Shown here piece by piece: positions 25,676 to 33,594 of a stretch of 33,594 nucleotides of DNA (its first letter is position 1; each line of letters starts with the position of its first letter). The notes beneath the pieces were generated by a model that was not told where the DNA came from, did no database searches, and saw only the letters and a list, made by a program, of their open reading frames with translations. The translations under genes and the position numbers were made by a program. Origin of the DNA: an uncultured Victivallis sp. (lineage in GTDB: Bacteria > Verrucomicrobiota > Lentisphaeria > Victivallales > Victivallaceae); assembly GCA_944389895.1 (NCBI GenBank), contig CALXOA010000022.1, positions 1 through 33,594 of the forward strand, given 5' to 3'.

Positions 25676-27367
25676 TCACTGCCCGGAGAGGATTCCGAAC
25701 TCGGCGAACACCAGTTGCGGAGCCGGTTCCAGCAGACGGACCGCGACGAACTTCAGGCGCCTGGCGCGGACGCCTTGGAAATACGCGACCTGCGGGATCG
25801 GATTGGCGCGGATATTTGAAAATTCGGCGCTGCCGATGCAGTGCCACTTCCCGTCTTTCTCCGCGAAAAGCTGACAGAAAGAGGGCGTCCCTGCGGGGGA
25901 ATCCGGCACCGGAGTGAAAACAAAACCGTGCAGCTCCATTTCTTCCGGGAGGTCGAAAGTCATCTCGTGCCCGGAAACGACCGGATGGGCGAGAGCGTGA
26001 TAGTCCGGGTGCCGGAGCGATTCATTTTCATCCCGCCGATATTCCGGAGCGTGAAAAGCGCGGAGGCTCAGCCGGGTCGGAGGCGGAGTCGCCGTGTTGA
26101 CGACGACTCTGCATGCATCCGCCTCCGTTTCCGGAAAACGCCGGATTCGGCGGAATCCGATCGATTCTCCTGAGAAAAGCTTCTGCCAGACGCCGTTCCG
26201 GCGGACCTCGACGGTGTAGGAGGTGATCTTTTCCTCGTCGTCATCCGGTTCCGCGAGTTCGAGGCGGTTGAATTTATGTACTCCGGGAAACTCCAGTATG
26301 GCTCCCGTATTTCCGACTGCAACTTCGGCGGCCGAGAACTCCGAAGCCCGGATGGAGTCCAGCGCCTGTTTGAAAGCCGTAAGTCGTTCCACGTCCACCT
26401 CATGCAGACGCCCGGTCTGATCCGGTGCGATGCCGAGGTTCAGAACTCCGCCGTTGCCGACCGACTGTTCGTAGATTTCGACCAGATGTGCGACGCTGCG
26501 CAGGCTCGCGTTCTCGGTCTCATGGTAAAACCAGCCCGGACGCAGCGGGACGTCACACTCTGGAGGAATACAGAATTTCCCGTCAACGTCGCCCGTCCCG
26601 AGGTTGCTTTCATCGACATTGCCGGGGGCCGGCTCCCCCGGGATGCCCGGCGCGCTGTGCGGCGTGATGCAACCCCGGCATTCCGGAGAGGCATAACCTC
26701 GTTCGTTACCGACCCATCGCAGATCAGGCCCGGTGTCGCTGAAAATCGCGGCATCCGGCTGAAGCTGCCGCACCAGTTGCCAGTTTTCCGCCCACCCGTA
26801 ATAACGGGAGCGGTCGATGAGTCGCTCTTCGCAGGCGCCGCCATACCAGCCGTCGCCGCCGTTGGCACCGTCGAACCAAACTTCGAAAGCGGGACCGTAG
26901 TTGCCGAGCACTTCGCGCAGCTGGTTGCGAAAGATTTCGGTCACATACTCCGGTCTGCCATAGGTTGCCGCGTGGCGGTCCCATGGGGAAACGTAGAAAC
27001 CGACCGCAAGCCCGGCACGTCGGCAGGCCGCTGTCATCTCCCCGACGAAATCTCCCCGGCCGCCCCTCCATGGCGAGGCCGTGATCGAGTAGTCCGTGGT
27101 GCGGGTGGGCCACAGGCAGAAACCGTCATGGTGCTTGCAGACGAGGATCAGGCCGTCGAGCCCTCCGGCTTTGCAGCTTTCCGCGATCTGGTCCGGGTCG
27201 AATCCCGTGGGATTGAAGAGTTCCGGCGAATCATCCCCATAGCCCCACTCCCTGCCGGAAAAAGTGTTCAAGCCGAAATGCAGAATGCCGCAGACGCGGA
27301 TCCCGAGCCGACGGCGGAGGCGGGCATGCGGCTTCCTTCCCGGATTGTAAAGTTCCAATGTGCTCAT
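25676..27367 (-). CDS. Alpha-L-fucosidase, GH29
   Basis: It would release terminal L-fucose with retention. The 563-residue product has a GH29 barrel (about 20-340) with GILHFGLNTFSGREWG, the CKHHDGFCLWPT block (77-88) and the nucleophile D166 in FEVWFDGANGG. These are strong family markers. The acid/base residue varies in the family and I cannot assign it. The C-terminal 200 residues look like a discoidin/F5-8C-type carbohydrate-binding region. No signal peptide is present, so it is probably cytoplasmic and acts on imported oligosaccharides, unlike the exported enzymes around it. AGGAG seven bases upstream supports the start. The gene stands alone between the hairpin at 25620 and its own promoter, with a leader of about 130 nt. 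Confidence 0.88.
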   Translation of the reverse strand: MSTLELYNPGRKPHARLRRRLGIRVCGILHFGLNTFSGREWGYGDDSPELFNPTGFDPDQIAESCKAGGLDGLILVCKHHDGFCLWPTRTTDYSITASPWRGGRGDFVGEMTAACRRAGLAVGFYVSPWDRHAATYGRPEYVTEIFRNQLREVLGNYGPAFEVWFDGANGGDGWYGGACEERLIDRSRYYGWAENWQLVRQLQPDAAIFSDTGPDLRWVGNERGYASPECRGCITPHSAPGIPGEPAPGNVDESNLGTGDVDGKFCIPPECDVPLRPGWFYHETENASLRSVAHLVEIYEQSVGNGGVLNLGIAPDQTGRLHEVDVERLTAFKQALDSIRASEFSAAEVAVGNTGAILEFPGVHKFNRLELAEPDDDEEKITSYTVEVRRNGVWQKLFSGESIGFRRIRRFPETEADACRVVVNTATPPPTRLSLRAFHAPEYRRDENESLRHPDYHALAHPVVSGHEMTFDLPEEMELHGFVFTPVPDSPAGTPSFCQLFAEKDGKWHCIGSAEFSNIRANPIPQVAYFQGVRARRLKFVAVRLLEPAPQLVFAEFGILSGQ

Positions 27368-27503
27368 CAGAGAACTCCTGAAGTTTCATCATGAAAAACA
27401 GAAAAATGTCCGGCAGCGATGCGACAATGCAGAAAACATGGTTTCCCGCACCTTCATCCGCATGGATTTTTACGCAGGTTGCCGATGACGATGCATTTCT
27501 GAT

Positions 27504-27539
27504 AATTTACATCCCGGAGTGATCTTCGTCAACCACTCC
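27504..27539 (-). promoter_or_regulatory. Predicted fucosidase promoter with overlapping inverted repeat
   Basis: On the minus strand TTGACG (27532-27527) and TAAATT (27509-27504) are spaced by 17 bp. GGAGTG (27516-27521) and CACTCC (27534-27539) form a perfect 6-bp inverted repeat with a 12-bp centre that contains the -35. A protein bound there would block the promoter. Transcription would start near 27497, about 130 nt before the start codon. Confidence 0.55.
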
Positions 27540-27595
27540 TGCGGTATTCCACAACAGAAGAGGGGAGGGAAACGGGTTCAATGGTTTTCATGGAA

Positions 27596-27635
27596 GAAAA
27601 GGGGACTTTCCACGCCGTTTTACGTGGAAAGTCCC
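27596..27635 (-). terminator. Rho-independent terminator of the GH2-pseudopilin operon
   Basis: A perfect 13-bp stem (GGGACTTTCCACG at 27602-27614 against CGTGGAAAGTCCC at 27623-27635) encloses an eight-base loop. Read on the minus strand it is followed by CCTTTTCTT. It lies 30 bp after the pseudopilin stop and separates this operon from the fucosidase promoter. Confidence 0.8.
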
Positions 27636-27664
27636 GGATCCCGATGGAAGGAAACAATTGAATT

Positions 27665-28396
27665 TTATTCGAGGGGACGGTAGAACCCGTACCAGAGATT
27701 GGTTTCTTCGAGCTGGGCTGAACTCATTGTCTCAACATGGCCATCGAGAAACACGATATTGAGTCGATCGTTTCCTCCATGACGGTAAGCCGGCTGATTG
27801 ACGGTGTAAGCTTCTCCGTACAAGACGTATCTGGAGTTATTCCAATAGTCATATTTCAATCCCCAGTCGAGACCGTCGAGAAATGCCATACGGCGTGATG
27901 GAGAGACAACCCGAGAAAGCTTGTAAGCTTTGATCAGCTCCCCGGTTGCCCCGATGGAGTGCCAGGCAATGCTGGGAAATTCTTCGGCGGAAACACCATA
28001 AGTGTACATAAGAGAGGGATTGTTGTTCGCGTCACGATTGAGTCGTGCATAGGTCGCCGAGGGGCAGATCAGTCCGTCAATCGCTCCGCTGCGTGCTTTG
28101 TTCTGGGTCTCGTCTTCCGCGGGTGAACCATCGCCGATCAACCGGTGGAACTGCAGGTTGTGGTACCAGGCCCACTGACCGCCTCCTGCGCAGGCTAGCC
28201 CGGGAACCCAGTAACCTTTGGAGGCATCTGCATACATCATTCCCCCGGTACCGAATTGTTTCAGAATCCCGGTGCATTTGATTTTTTTTGCGGTCTCACG
28301 CGCCTGATTGAGCGTGGGCAGCAACATTGCCGCGAGAATCGCGATGATCGCGATCACAACGAGCAACTCGATGAGGGTGAATTTCCTTTTCATCAT
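27665..28396 (-). CDS. Pseudopilin-like protein (prepilin N-terminal motif), second copy
   Basis: A 243-residue protein with a short leader, MMKRK, then [29 protein letters not shown], the type II secretion/pilin-like N-terminal helix. The -1 residue is Lys where prepilin peptidase substrates normally have Gly. The C-terminal domain ends with a His...Asp-Gly segment ([17 protein letters not shown]), here spaced by eleven residues instead of nine. It starts 17 bp after the GH2 stop and is followed by a terminator, so it is the second and last gene of that operon. The N-terminal helix closely matches that of the protein at 21620, while the rest differs strongly, suggesting related but specialised partners. 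The function is unknown; a GGAA-type ribosome site precedes the ATG. Confidence 0.82.
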   Translation of the reverse strand: MMKRKFTLIELLVVIAIIAILAAMLLPTLNQARETAKKIKCTGILKQFGTGGMMYADASKGYWVPGLACAGGGQWAWYHNLQFHRLIGDGSPAEDETQNKARSGAIDGLICPSATYARLNRDANNNPSLMYTYGVSAEEFPSIAWHSIGATGELIKAYKLSRVVSPSRRMAFLDGLDWGLKYDYWNNSRYVLYGEAYTVNQPAYRHGGNDRLNIVFLDGHVETMSSAQLEETNLWYGFYRPLE

Positions 28397-28413
28397 GCCA
28401 ATTTCCTTCCTTA

Positions 28414-31400
28414 TTATTCGAAGCGAATATCGGTGATCTCGAATGCGGTTGCCTTGCGCGGATAACCGCTTTCGCGATCCTTCCCATTGTAAAGAGCCAG
28501 TTCCGGCCGCTGGCTGTTGATGTCAAAATCCTGGCCGATCACCCGGAAATCATCTGCGATGTTGAGACGGATTCTGACCCATCCATCCTCTGCGCCCGGC
28601 AGTTTGATTGTCGCACTGCGGGTCGAGCGCCAGTTCGCTTCCGGGATCACGATGTCGATCAGACCGCCGGTTTCGCTCTTGATCAGGAAGCTGAGCGTCC
28701 GGAACGGGCCGCGTTTCAGAAACTCCGGTTTGAAGTGAAGGATCGCATAAGGAACGTTGCTCTCCACGTTGGCCGGAAATTCAATCCGGGTGCTCCGGTC
28801 GCCGGCCGGATGCGGCGCCGTGACCAGCTTTGCGGTCGCCTTCTGACCGGAGGGCTCGGAACCGGCTCCCCAGCACGGCAGAACATCATTCCCGGCGTAA
28901 AGGGGGGTCGTATTCTTCGATACCGGCTCTGCGGTGATGGCCGCGAGGATCGGAACCGGACCTGCCCCGTTGGCACTGGAGAGGAAGTCCACGGTTTCAA
29001 TCGCGACATCCGGTCGCGGGTTTTGCCACGGCGATACGAAGAACGAAACTTTTCCGCCTGCACCGTTGACATGGGTGAATACCGGCAACGCCTCCGGCAG
29101 CAGAGCCGACTGATTCCACCAGTCGTTGATGTTGACACCGGGTTTAAGCGGGCAATCGATGGTCTTGCCGTCGGCATAGTGGATGCGGTATCTGCCGCAC
29201 TCCTGCCAGTAGGGGACCCAGGCAGCCGTGTGCAGGAAGTACAGGGCTGCAACCTTATCCTTTACCGGAATCCCGGTGATCGCCGCCGGGAAGCCCTGCC
29301 GCTCTTTGCCGCGCAGCATCAGACAGCCTTTTCCGTTGTTCCGGGCCGGATCGATGATCTCGAAGGGGATCCCGGCGGCGGTCTGCCGTCCTGTCGGCAT
29401 CGACCGGAAGTCGTTGGAGCCCTGATCGGTCCACCCCCCCTTGCCGTCATCGGCCGTTTCATCCTCGAAGCCGCGGTTCGCGAACGAGGCGAGATTGATG
29501 AATTTGAAGGCTTCGGGCGTGGAATAGGAGGCGCGCAGGAAGGTGGGGCGCTCCAATGTACGGGCATTGTAAAGCTGTTTCGCCGAAGAGAAGTAGCGCA
29601 GCAGATTTCCCAGATAACGGGCTGCCGCACCGTTTTTCTGCCAGATCGGAAGCGCGGTCAGAGTCGAGAAGAGAACACGGCCTTCTCCGTCGAACGCTTC
29701 GGCCACTGCCGCCCCGAGGCTCTTGTCGAAGAAGTTGGCGCCTTTTGCCGCCAGGGCTGCGGAATTCAACGGCGAAAGGACGGTATCTGCCACACTCCCG
29801 CCGGCGTTTTCCGCCCAGGTGTCAAGATCATCCACCTGAAGCCCGGCGAAGATCGGATGCGCGGGAATGATCACTTCAATCAGCGGGTTGGGGGCCTGCG
29901 TGACCTTGTACTCCTGGAATCCCGGCAGTTCGAGATCCTTCGGTTCGAGAACCAGCAGAAATCCTCCCTGCTTCACCCAGTTGCGCATCTCATTGGCGAA
30001 TTTGCCCTGCCAGCTCCGGCGCAGCGGCAGAACGGCTCTGGTATATTTTTCCAGCTCCTGCGCCTTGCTGATCCGGGTGAAGGGAATCTGCAGCCGTTTC
30101 AGCAACGTTTCCAGTTCCGCGTCAGGGGCGAGGAGCGCCACCGGCTGGGGACTTTCCGCCGGTTGAAGTGCCGCCGCGGTCGGTTGTACCGTTACATCGT
30201 AACCGTTGCGGCCGATTTCACGATCGCCGTCAAGAAGGGTCAGACGAAGTTCCGCGGAACCGCCTTTCAGGTCGGCCGGAATTTCGACCGGGACCGGCTG
30301 AAAGGCGGTCGCCCCCTCGGCGAGCGAAGAAAATTTAACTTCAGCAAGCGGGCGAATTTTTCCGGCGGCGGCAAGTTCGATCTTCAGTACGGGCCTGACG
30401 AGAGCGGGACCGTTCTGATTGAGCAGGAATGCCTCAAGTTCATAACGCCCCGGCGCAGCCAGCTGACGCGGCAGGAAACCGTTGTGACCGGGATAGCGCA
30501 GCCCCGGGTAGACCGGCTGATTCCACAGCGGAGCGTTTTCCATGTTGTAGATGGCGAGCCACGGCGCAAATCCGACGACTCGCGGATCCAGGCGGATCAG
30601 TTCGGCAAGCCGGATGCCGAGGCGGTTCTGCAGATAACGATAGCCGCGTTTGGGGTCGGTAGCTGCTGCGACGCCGATTGCGCCGGAATATCCCGCAGCT
30701 CCCGGCGTTCCCCAGGTATAGGGACGGCGGATCAACTCCAGATAGCGATCGATGTCGCCCAGCTGGAACGACGGATCGAACTTCATGCCCCAGCCGCCGC
30801 CGACACACTCGGAAATGATAATCGGCTTGTCAAGTTTCTTACCGTCTCCGAAAACTTCGACGGCCCATTGATAATAGAGATCGAAAACCGGATTCCAGTC
30901 GGTCCAGCTCCGGTTGATTCCGGTGTAGAGGTGCAGATCGACCACGTCGGTGTCGATGTAGGTTCTGCCGTAGGAGTCGACGTTGCCGTTGCCGGCGAAT
31001 GCGCAGATCGGCCGTTTCTGCAGGTCGATCCGACGGGTAAGTTCGCTCTGTTTCGCCAGCTGGCGGGCGATTGCGGGATCGAGGCGGTGGGGAACTTCAT
31101 TGCCGAGGCTCCACATCACGACCGACGGGTGGTTGTAGTCGGCGATCAGGAAACGCTCAAGTTCCGGAAGATTGTTCGCTTCAAATTTCTTCTCATCGAT
31201 TCCGGTAATGAAACTGCAGCCCCATTCATCGTAGATCATCATACCGAGCTCATCGGCCAGATCGAGGAACTCCTGCCGGATCGGCATATGGGCGGTACGG
31301 AGCATATTGTATCCCGTTTTGAGATGGCCTTCGATCACGGTGCGCGGAGCAACCGTGTTCCCGTCTTTCGTATTATGACCACCGAAACGCACCGAGTGGG

Positions 31401-32541
31401 CGCTTTCAAAATAGAGGTAGATCGGTTTCCCGTTCAACGTGAATTTCGTACCGTCGATTTTAAACTCCCGGAAGCCGAACCGGGCGGTTTCCGCACTGAG
31501 TACCTTGTCGGCCGTGCGGAAATGGAGTGTCGCATAGTAGAGATCGGGACTTTCCGGACTCCAGAGTTTCGGATCGGGGCAGGTGAGCTCCAGCGTGCCC
31601 CGGTTGGTTCCGGGGTTGAGGGTGACGGCCGGAAACTCCCGGCGGGTGCATTCGTTGAAATCGCGCGCATTCGCCACGGTGACTCCCGGAATGACGGTCA
31701 CCGGTTCTTTTCCGGTATTCTCAACCGTATAGTCGATGCGGAGATGGCCTTTCATGTCAGGAGTGAGCAGCAGACGGTCGATCCGGGGAGCCGGTTTCGC
31801 CGTTATCCGAACCGGCAGCCAGATGCCGCCCTTGAAGCAGGTCGGGTCCCACATGGCACCATAGGTGCGGGTGAACTTCCCATCCGGCGGACGGAAGTCG
31901 GAGAGAACGCGCAACGCAACCAGATTTTTTCCCGGCTTGACCAGTTCGGTCACATCGAAACGCGACGGTACGAAGTCCCCCTGATGATGGCCGGCGTGTT
32001 TGCCGTTGACATAGACTTCCGCCTCATAGCCGATCCCGTCGAATTGAAGTTCGAGACGGCCGGTCGGAAGCGGTGAGGGCAACTCGAAGGTTTTACGGTA
32101 GCATCCTTTGAAATAGGAGTTCACAGCCTGTTTCCCGTCGGAACCGCCGGCGCTGGATGGATCGATGTTCGCCCCGGGTTTCAGCACCTTGTCATACGAG
32201 TATCTGGGATCTCGGTACCAGTTGAGCGGGACACGGATCTCGCCCCATTGGGAATCATCGAATCCGGGCTGTGTGAACTCCATTTCCGCCGCCGCCGGTG
32301 CCGGAAACGGAGTCCCGGAAGAGGTTACCCCCGAGAATTTCCATTGGCCGTCGAGGGATTGGCTCCACTGCATCTGTGCTGGACTGAACTTGCCGGCCGG
32401 GGTTTCGATCTGTAACTCCTGCCGCGGCTTCAATGGCGGCATCACCGGCAGTTCCCGGGCCGGAGGCATCCACTCTATCGCTGTGGCGGCTGCCGGCAAC
32501 AGCAGCAGCGCCAGAATGGTTTTCTGGAAATTTGTGACCAT
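28414..32541 (-). CDS. Large secreted glycoside hydrolase family 2 enzyme (beta-galactosidase/glucuronidase type)
   Basis: A 1375-residue exported enzyme. The signal peptide is about 1-21 (ATA-IEW). A GH2 sugar-binding domain (about 60-250), an immunoglobulin-like domain (260-360) and a catalytic barrel (about 365-690) follow. The acid/base is E482 in MWSLGNE and the nucleophile E578 in IIISECVGG. Residues about 690-790 look like another beta-sandwich. Residues about 800-985 resemble a class-I glutamine-amidotransferase-like or ThuA-like fold ([31 protein letters not shown]), and 1000-1375 are beta-rich, probably carbohydrate-binding. The terminal sugar cannot be fixed; galactosidase, glucuronidase and mannosidase are all GH2. 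AAGGAG six bases upstream supports the start. It heads the operon with the pseudopilin and is divergent from an AraC regulator. Confidence 0.85.
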   Translation of the reverse strand: MVTNFQKTILALLLLPAAATAIEWMPPARELPVMPPLKPRQELQIETPAGKFSPAQMQWSQSLDGQWKFSGVTSSGTPFPAPAAAEMEFTQPGFDDSQWGEIRVPLNWYRDPRYSYDKVLKPGANIDPSSAGGSDGKQAVNSYFKGCYRKTFELPSPLPTGRLELQFDGIGYEAEVYVNGKHAGHHQGDFVPSRFDVTELVKPGKNLVALRVLSDFRPPDGKFTRTYGAMWDPTCFKGGIWLPVRITAKPAPRIDRLLLTPDMKGHLRIDYTVENTGKEPVTVIPGVTVANARDFNECTRREFPAVTLNPGTNRGTLELTCPDPKLWSPESPDLYYATLHFRTADKVLSAETARFGFREFKIDGTKFTLNGKPIYLYFESAHSVRFGGHNTKDGNTVAPRTVIEGHLKTGYNMLRTAHMPIRQEFLDLADELGMMIYDEWGCSFITGIDEKKFEANNLPELERFLIADYNHPSVVMWSLGNEVPHRLDPAIARQLAKQSELTRRIDLQKRPICAFAGNGNVDSYGRTYIDTDVVDLHLYTGINRSWTDWNPVFDLYYQWAVEVFGDGKKLDKPIIISECVGGGWGMKFDPSFQLGDIDRYLELIRRPYTWGTPGAAGYSGAIGVAAATDPKRGYRYLQNRLGIRLAELIRLDPRVVGFAPWLAIYNMENAPLWNQPVYPGLRYPGHNGFLPRQLAAPGRYELEAFLLNQNGPALVRPVLKIELAAAGKIRPLAEVKFSSLAEGATAFQPVPVEIPADLKGGSAELRLTLLDGDREIGRNGYDVTVQPTAAALQPAESPQPVALLAPDAELETLLKRLQIPFTRISKAQELEKYTRAVLPLRRSWQGKFANEMRNWVKQGGFLLVLEPKDLELPGFQEYKVTQAPNPLIEVIIPAHPIFAGLQVDDLDTWAENAGGSVADTVLSPLNSAALAAKGANFFDKSLGAAVAEAFDGEGRVLFSTLTALPIWQKNGAAARYLGNLLRYFSSAKQLYNARTLERPTFLRASYSTPEAFKFINLASFANRGFEDETADDGKGGWTDQGSNDFRSMPTGRQTAAGIPFEIIDPARNNGKGCLMLRGKERQGFPAAITGIPVKDKVAALYFLHTAAWVPYWQECGRYRIHYADGKTIDCPLKPGVNINDWWNQSALLPEALPVFTHVNGAGGKVSFFVSPWQNPRPDVAIETVDFLSSANGAGPVPILAAITAEPVSKNTTPLYAGNDVLPCWGAGSEPSGQKATAKLVTAPHPAGDRSTRIEFPANVESNVPYAILHFKPEFLKRGPFRTLSFLIKSETGGLIDIVIPEANWRSTRSATIKLPGAEDGWVRIRLNIADDFRVIGQDFDINSQRPELALYNGKDRESGYPRKATAFEITDIRFE

Positions 32542-32733
32542 GTTTTTCTCCTTTTTTTTAACCTTCCGGGTTGAAATCAGGCTATCATATCCGTTTCTTT
32601 CTATATATTATACTTTGATGATGAGAAAAATGATTTGACAAATGCGACAGAAAGCGATATTTTTACGACGATTTGTTAATGTTATCCTGATTTCAACTCG
32701 GGTAGGCCGCCTCGAACTTTCGTGGAGGGATGG
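32542..32733. promoter_or_regulatory. Divergent control region between the GH2 operon and the AraC regulator
   Basis: For the regulator, TTGACA (32635-32640), 17 bp and TATTTT (32658-32663) make a good promoter. For the GH2 operon a perfect TATAAT reads on the minus strand (32612-32607), but no matching -35 exists, as expected of an activator-dependent promoter. GTTGAAATCAGG (32570-32581) and its exact complement CCTGATTTCAAC (32686-32697) form a perfect 12-bp inverted pair. The similarity extends to 19 of 22 positions around it. Each copy lies just downstream of one predicted transcription start. I take them as binding sites of the adjacent AraC protein. Confidence 0.65.
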
Positions 32734-33594
32734 ATGAAGAATATGTTGCGGGATGAAAGCACCCGGACATTGACGATTCCGCGAAGCAGCGTATTTTCAG
32801 ACGCGGCATCCGGACTCCGGGTGCTTTCCAAGAAATATTTCGTCGATATCGAGGTCATTCACCGACATGATTTTTTTGAACTGGTGCTGGTACGCTCCGG
32901 GGGCGGGGGCCATGTGACCGAGTCGGGGGAAAGCCCTCTCGGGCGTGGCGACGTCTATCTGATCCGTCCCGGAAACGTGCACTACTATCGTGATCTGCAG
33001 TCGCTTGAGATCATCAATATTCTCTATCTGCCGGAACGGCTGGCTCTGCCGTTGTCCGATCTGCGTGAAGTCCCCGGCTATGTTGCTTTTTTCGAGGCCT
33101 CTCAGGAGCTTGCCGGGGCTTTGCTGCTTTCCCGGCTGCGGTTGAGCGAAGGCGAGATGGCGGAAGCCGAGCGGATTATCGAAACGATGATGGATGAACA
33201 GGAGAAGCGCCGTCCCGGCCACATGTTCGGTATGACCGCCGGTTTCATGCGGCTGGTTCTTCTGATCTCCCGGGCTGCAATGCGCATCGGCGGCGATGAC
33301 GCGGCGGCTCTCGGGCAGGTCGGACGGCTGCTGGCTTATCTGGAGGGGCACTGTTCTGAGCCATTGCAGGTCGCAGATCTGGCTCGCGTGAACGGGATCT
33401 CCGTACGTACGCTTGAGCGGTTGTTCCGCGTCGCCACCGGGCGCCCTCCCGGGGAGTATCTGGCGGAACTCCGATTGAACCGCGGGGCGAAGATTCTGCA
33501 GGAATCCGGACTCCCGGTGGCGCAGGTGGCGCGTCAGGCCGGATTTTCCGACGGGGGTTATTTTGCGCGGCTTTTCCGGAGGAAATTCGGTTGT
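32734..33594 (+). CDS. AraC-family transcription regulator, 3' end outside window
   Basis: A predicted regulator of the divergent GH2 operon. The open frame covers 287 residues to the last base. An N-terminal cupin-like sensing domain includes HDFFELVLVRSG and GDVYLIRPGNVHYY (about 47-85). A C-terminal double helix-turn-helix starts near residue 200: LQVADLARVNGISVRTLERLFRVATGRPPGEYL, then VAQVARQAGFSDGGYFARLFRRKFG. Only the last 10-20 residues, the usual G-x-SPxxYR end, are missing. GGAGG lies five bases ahead of the ATG. A second ATG at 32730 is out of this frame. RhaS-type proteins have this design and answer to sugars; the ligand here is unknown. Confidence 0.88.
   Translation, partial: MKNMLRDESTRTLTIPRSSVFSDAASGLRVLSKKYFVDIEVIHRHDFFELVLVRSGGGGHVTESGESPLGRGDVYLIRPGNVHYYRDLQSLEIINILYLPERLALPLSDLREVPGYVAFFEASQELAGALLLSRLRLSEGEMAEAERIIETMMDEQEKRRPGHMFGMTAGFMRLVLLISRAAMRIGGDDAAALGQVGRLLAYLEGHCSEPLQVADLARVNGISVRTLERLFRVATGRPPGEYLAELRLNRGAKILQESGLPVAQVARQAGFSDGGYFARLFRRKFGC

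Noticed and set aside
28735..32076. 1113-residue open frame on the plus strand opposite the GH2 gene
   Set aside because: It is the antisense shadow of a high-GC gene with clear GH2 motifs; the translation shows no recognisable domain.

Overview
The window is a high-GC, gene-dense bacterial chromosome segment of about 33.6 kb. It most resembles a member of the Lentisphaerota (Victivallis-like; PVC superphylum). This is inferred from two short pseudopilin-like proteins with FTLIELLVV(V/I)AIIAILA starts placed inside carbohydrate-enzyme operons, a hybrid GntR/periplasmic-binding-protein regulator, and several glycan-active enzymes beside ordinary Gram-negative housekeeping genes. No rRNA, tRNA, CRISPR array, insertion sequence or phage gene was seen.

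Layout. (1) 1-5308, minus: a two-gene unit of a bifunctional glycogen-debranching-type enzyme (GH13 plus GH133) overlapping an N-acyl-D-amino-acid deacylase that leaves the window. (2) 5481-7613, plus: a Prc/Tsp-type S41 periplasmic protease, ended by a terminator. (3) 7682-15522, minus: a compact eight-gene run, mscS-like channel, argG, leuB, a WaaP/Kdo-kinase-like kinase, a LipM-like octanoyltransferase, rnc, an iron-type alcohol dehydrogenase and a PfkB sugar kinase. Several junctions are 4-bp ATGA overlaps, so it is probably one transcript. (4) 15685-17057, plus: type-4 uracil-DNA glycosylase and a GNAT acetyltransferase, converging on a DUF3089 lipoprotein hydrolase (minus). (5) 18652-33594: a glycan-degradation region.

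The glycan region has three modules. A secreted sialate-O-acetylesterase-like enzyme is followed by a second plus-strand operon of GntR/PBP regulator, pseudopilin, secreted beta-helix glycosidase-like protein and secreted SGNH esterase. A GH29 alpha-L-fucosidase lies on the minus strand with its own promoter. A minus-strand operon of a very large secreted GH2 enzyme plus a second pseudopilin is divergent from an AraC-family regulator that runs off the window end. The gene set fits stepwise removal of acetyl, fucosyl and galactosyl or related groups from a complex, probably mucin- or plant-type glycan. The substrate is inference.

The most notable non-coding signals are two. The esterase and the GntR/PBP regulator share a tandem 11-bp-phased repeat, lying 97-98 bp upstream of the -10 box in both cases. 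The GH2/AraC divergent region holds a pair of long inverted operator-like elements. Together with the pseudopilin that accompanies each multi-gene enzyme operon, these are the best leads for an undescribed regulated secretion or glycan-use system.
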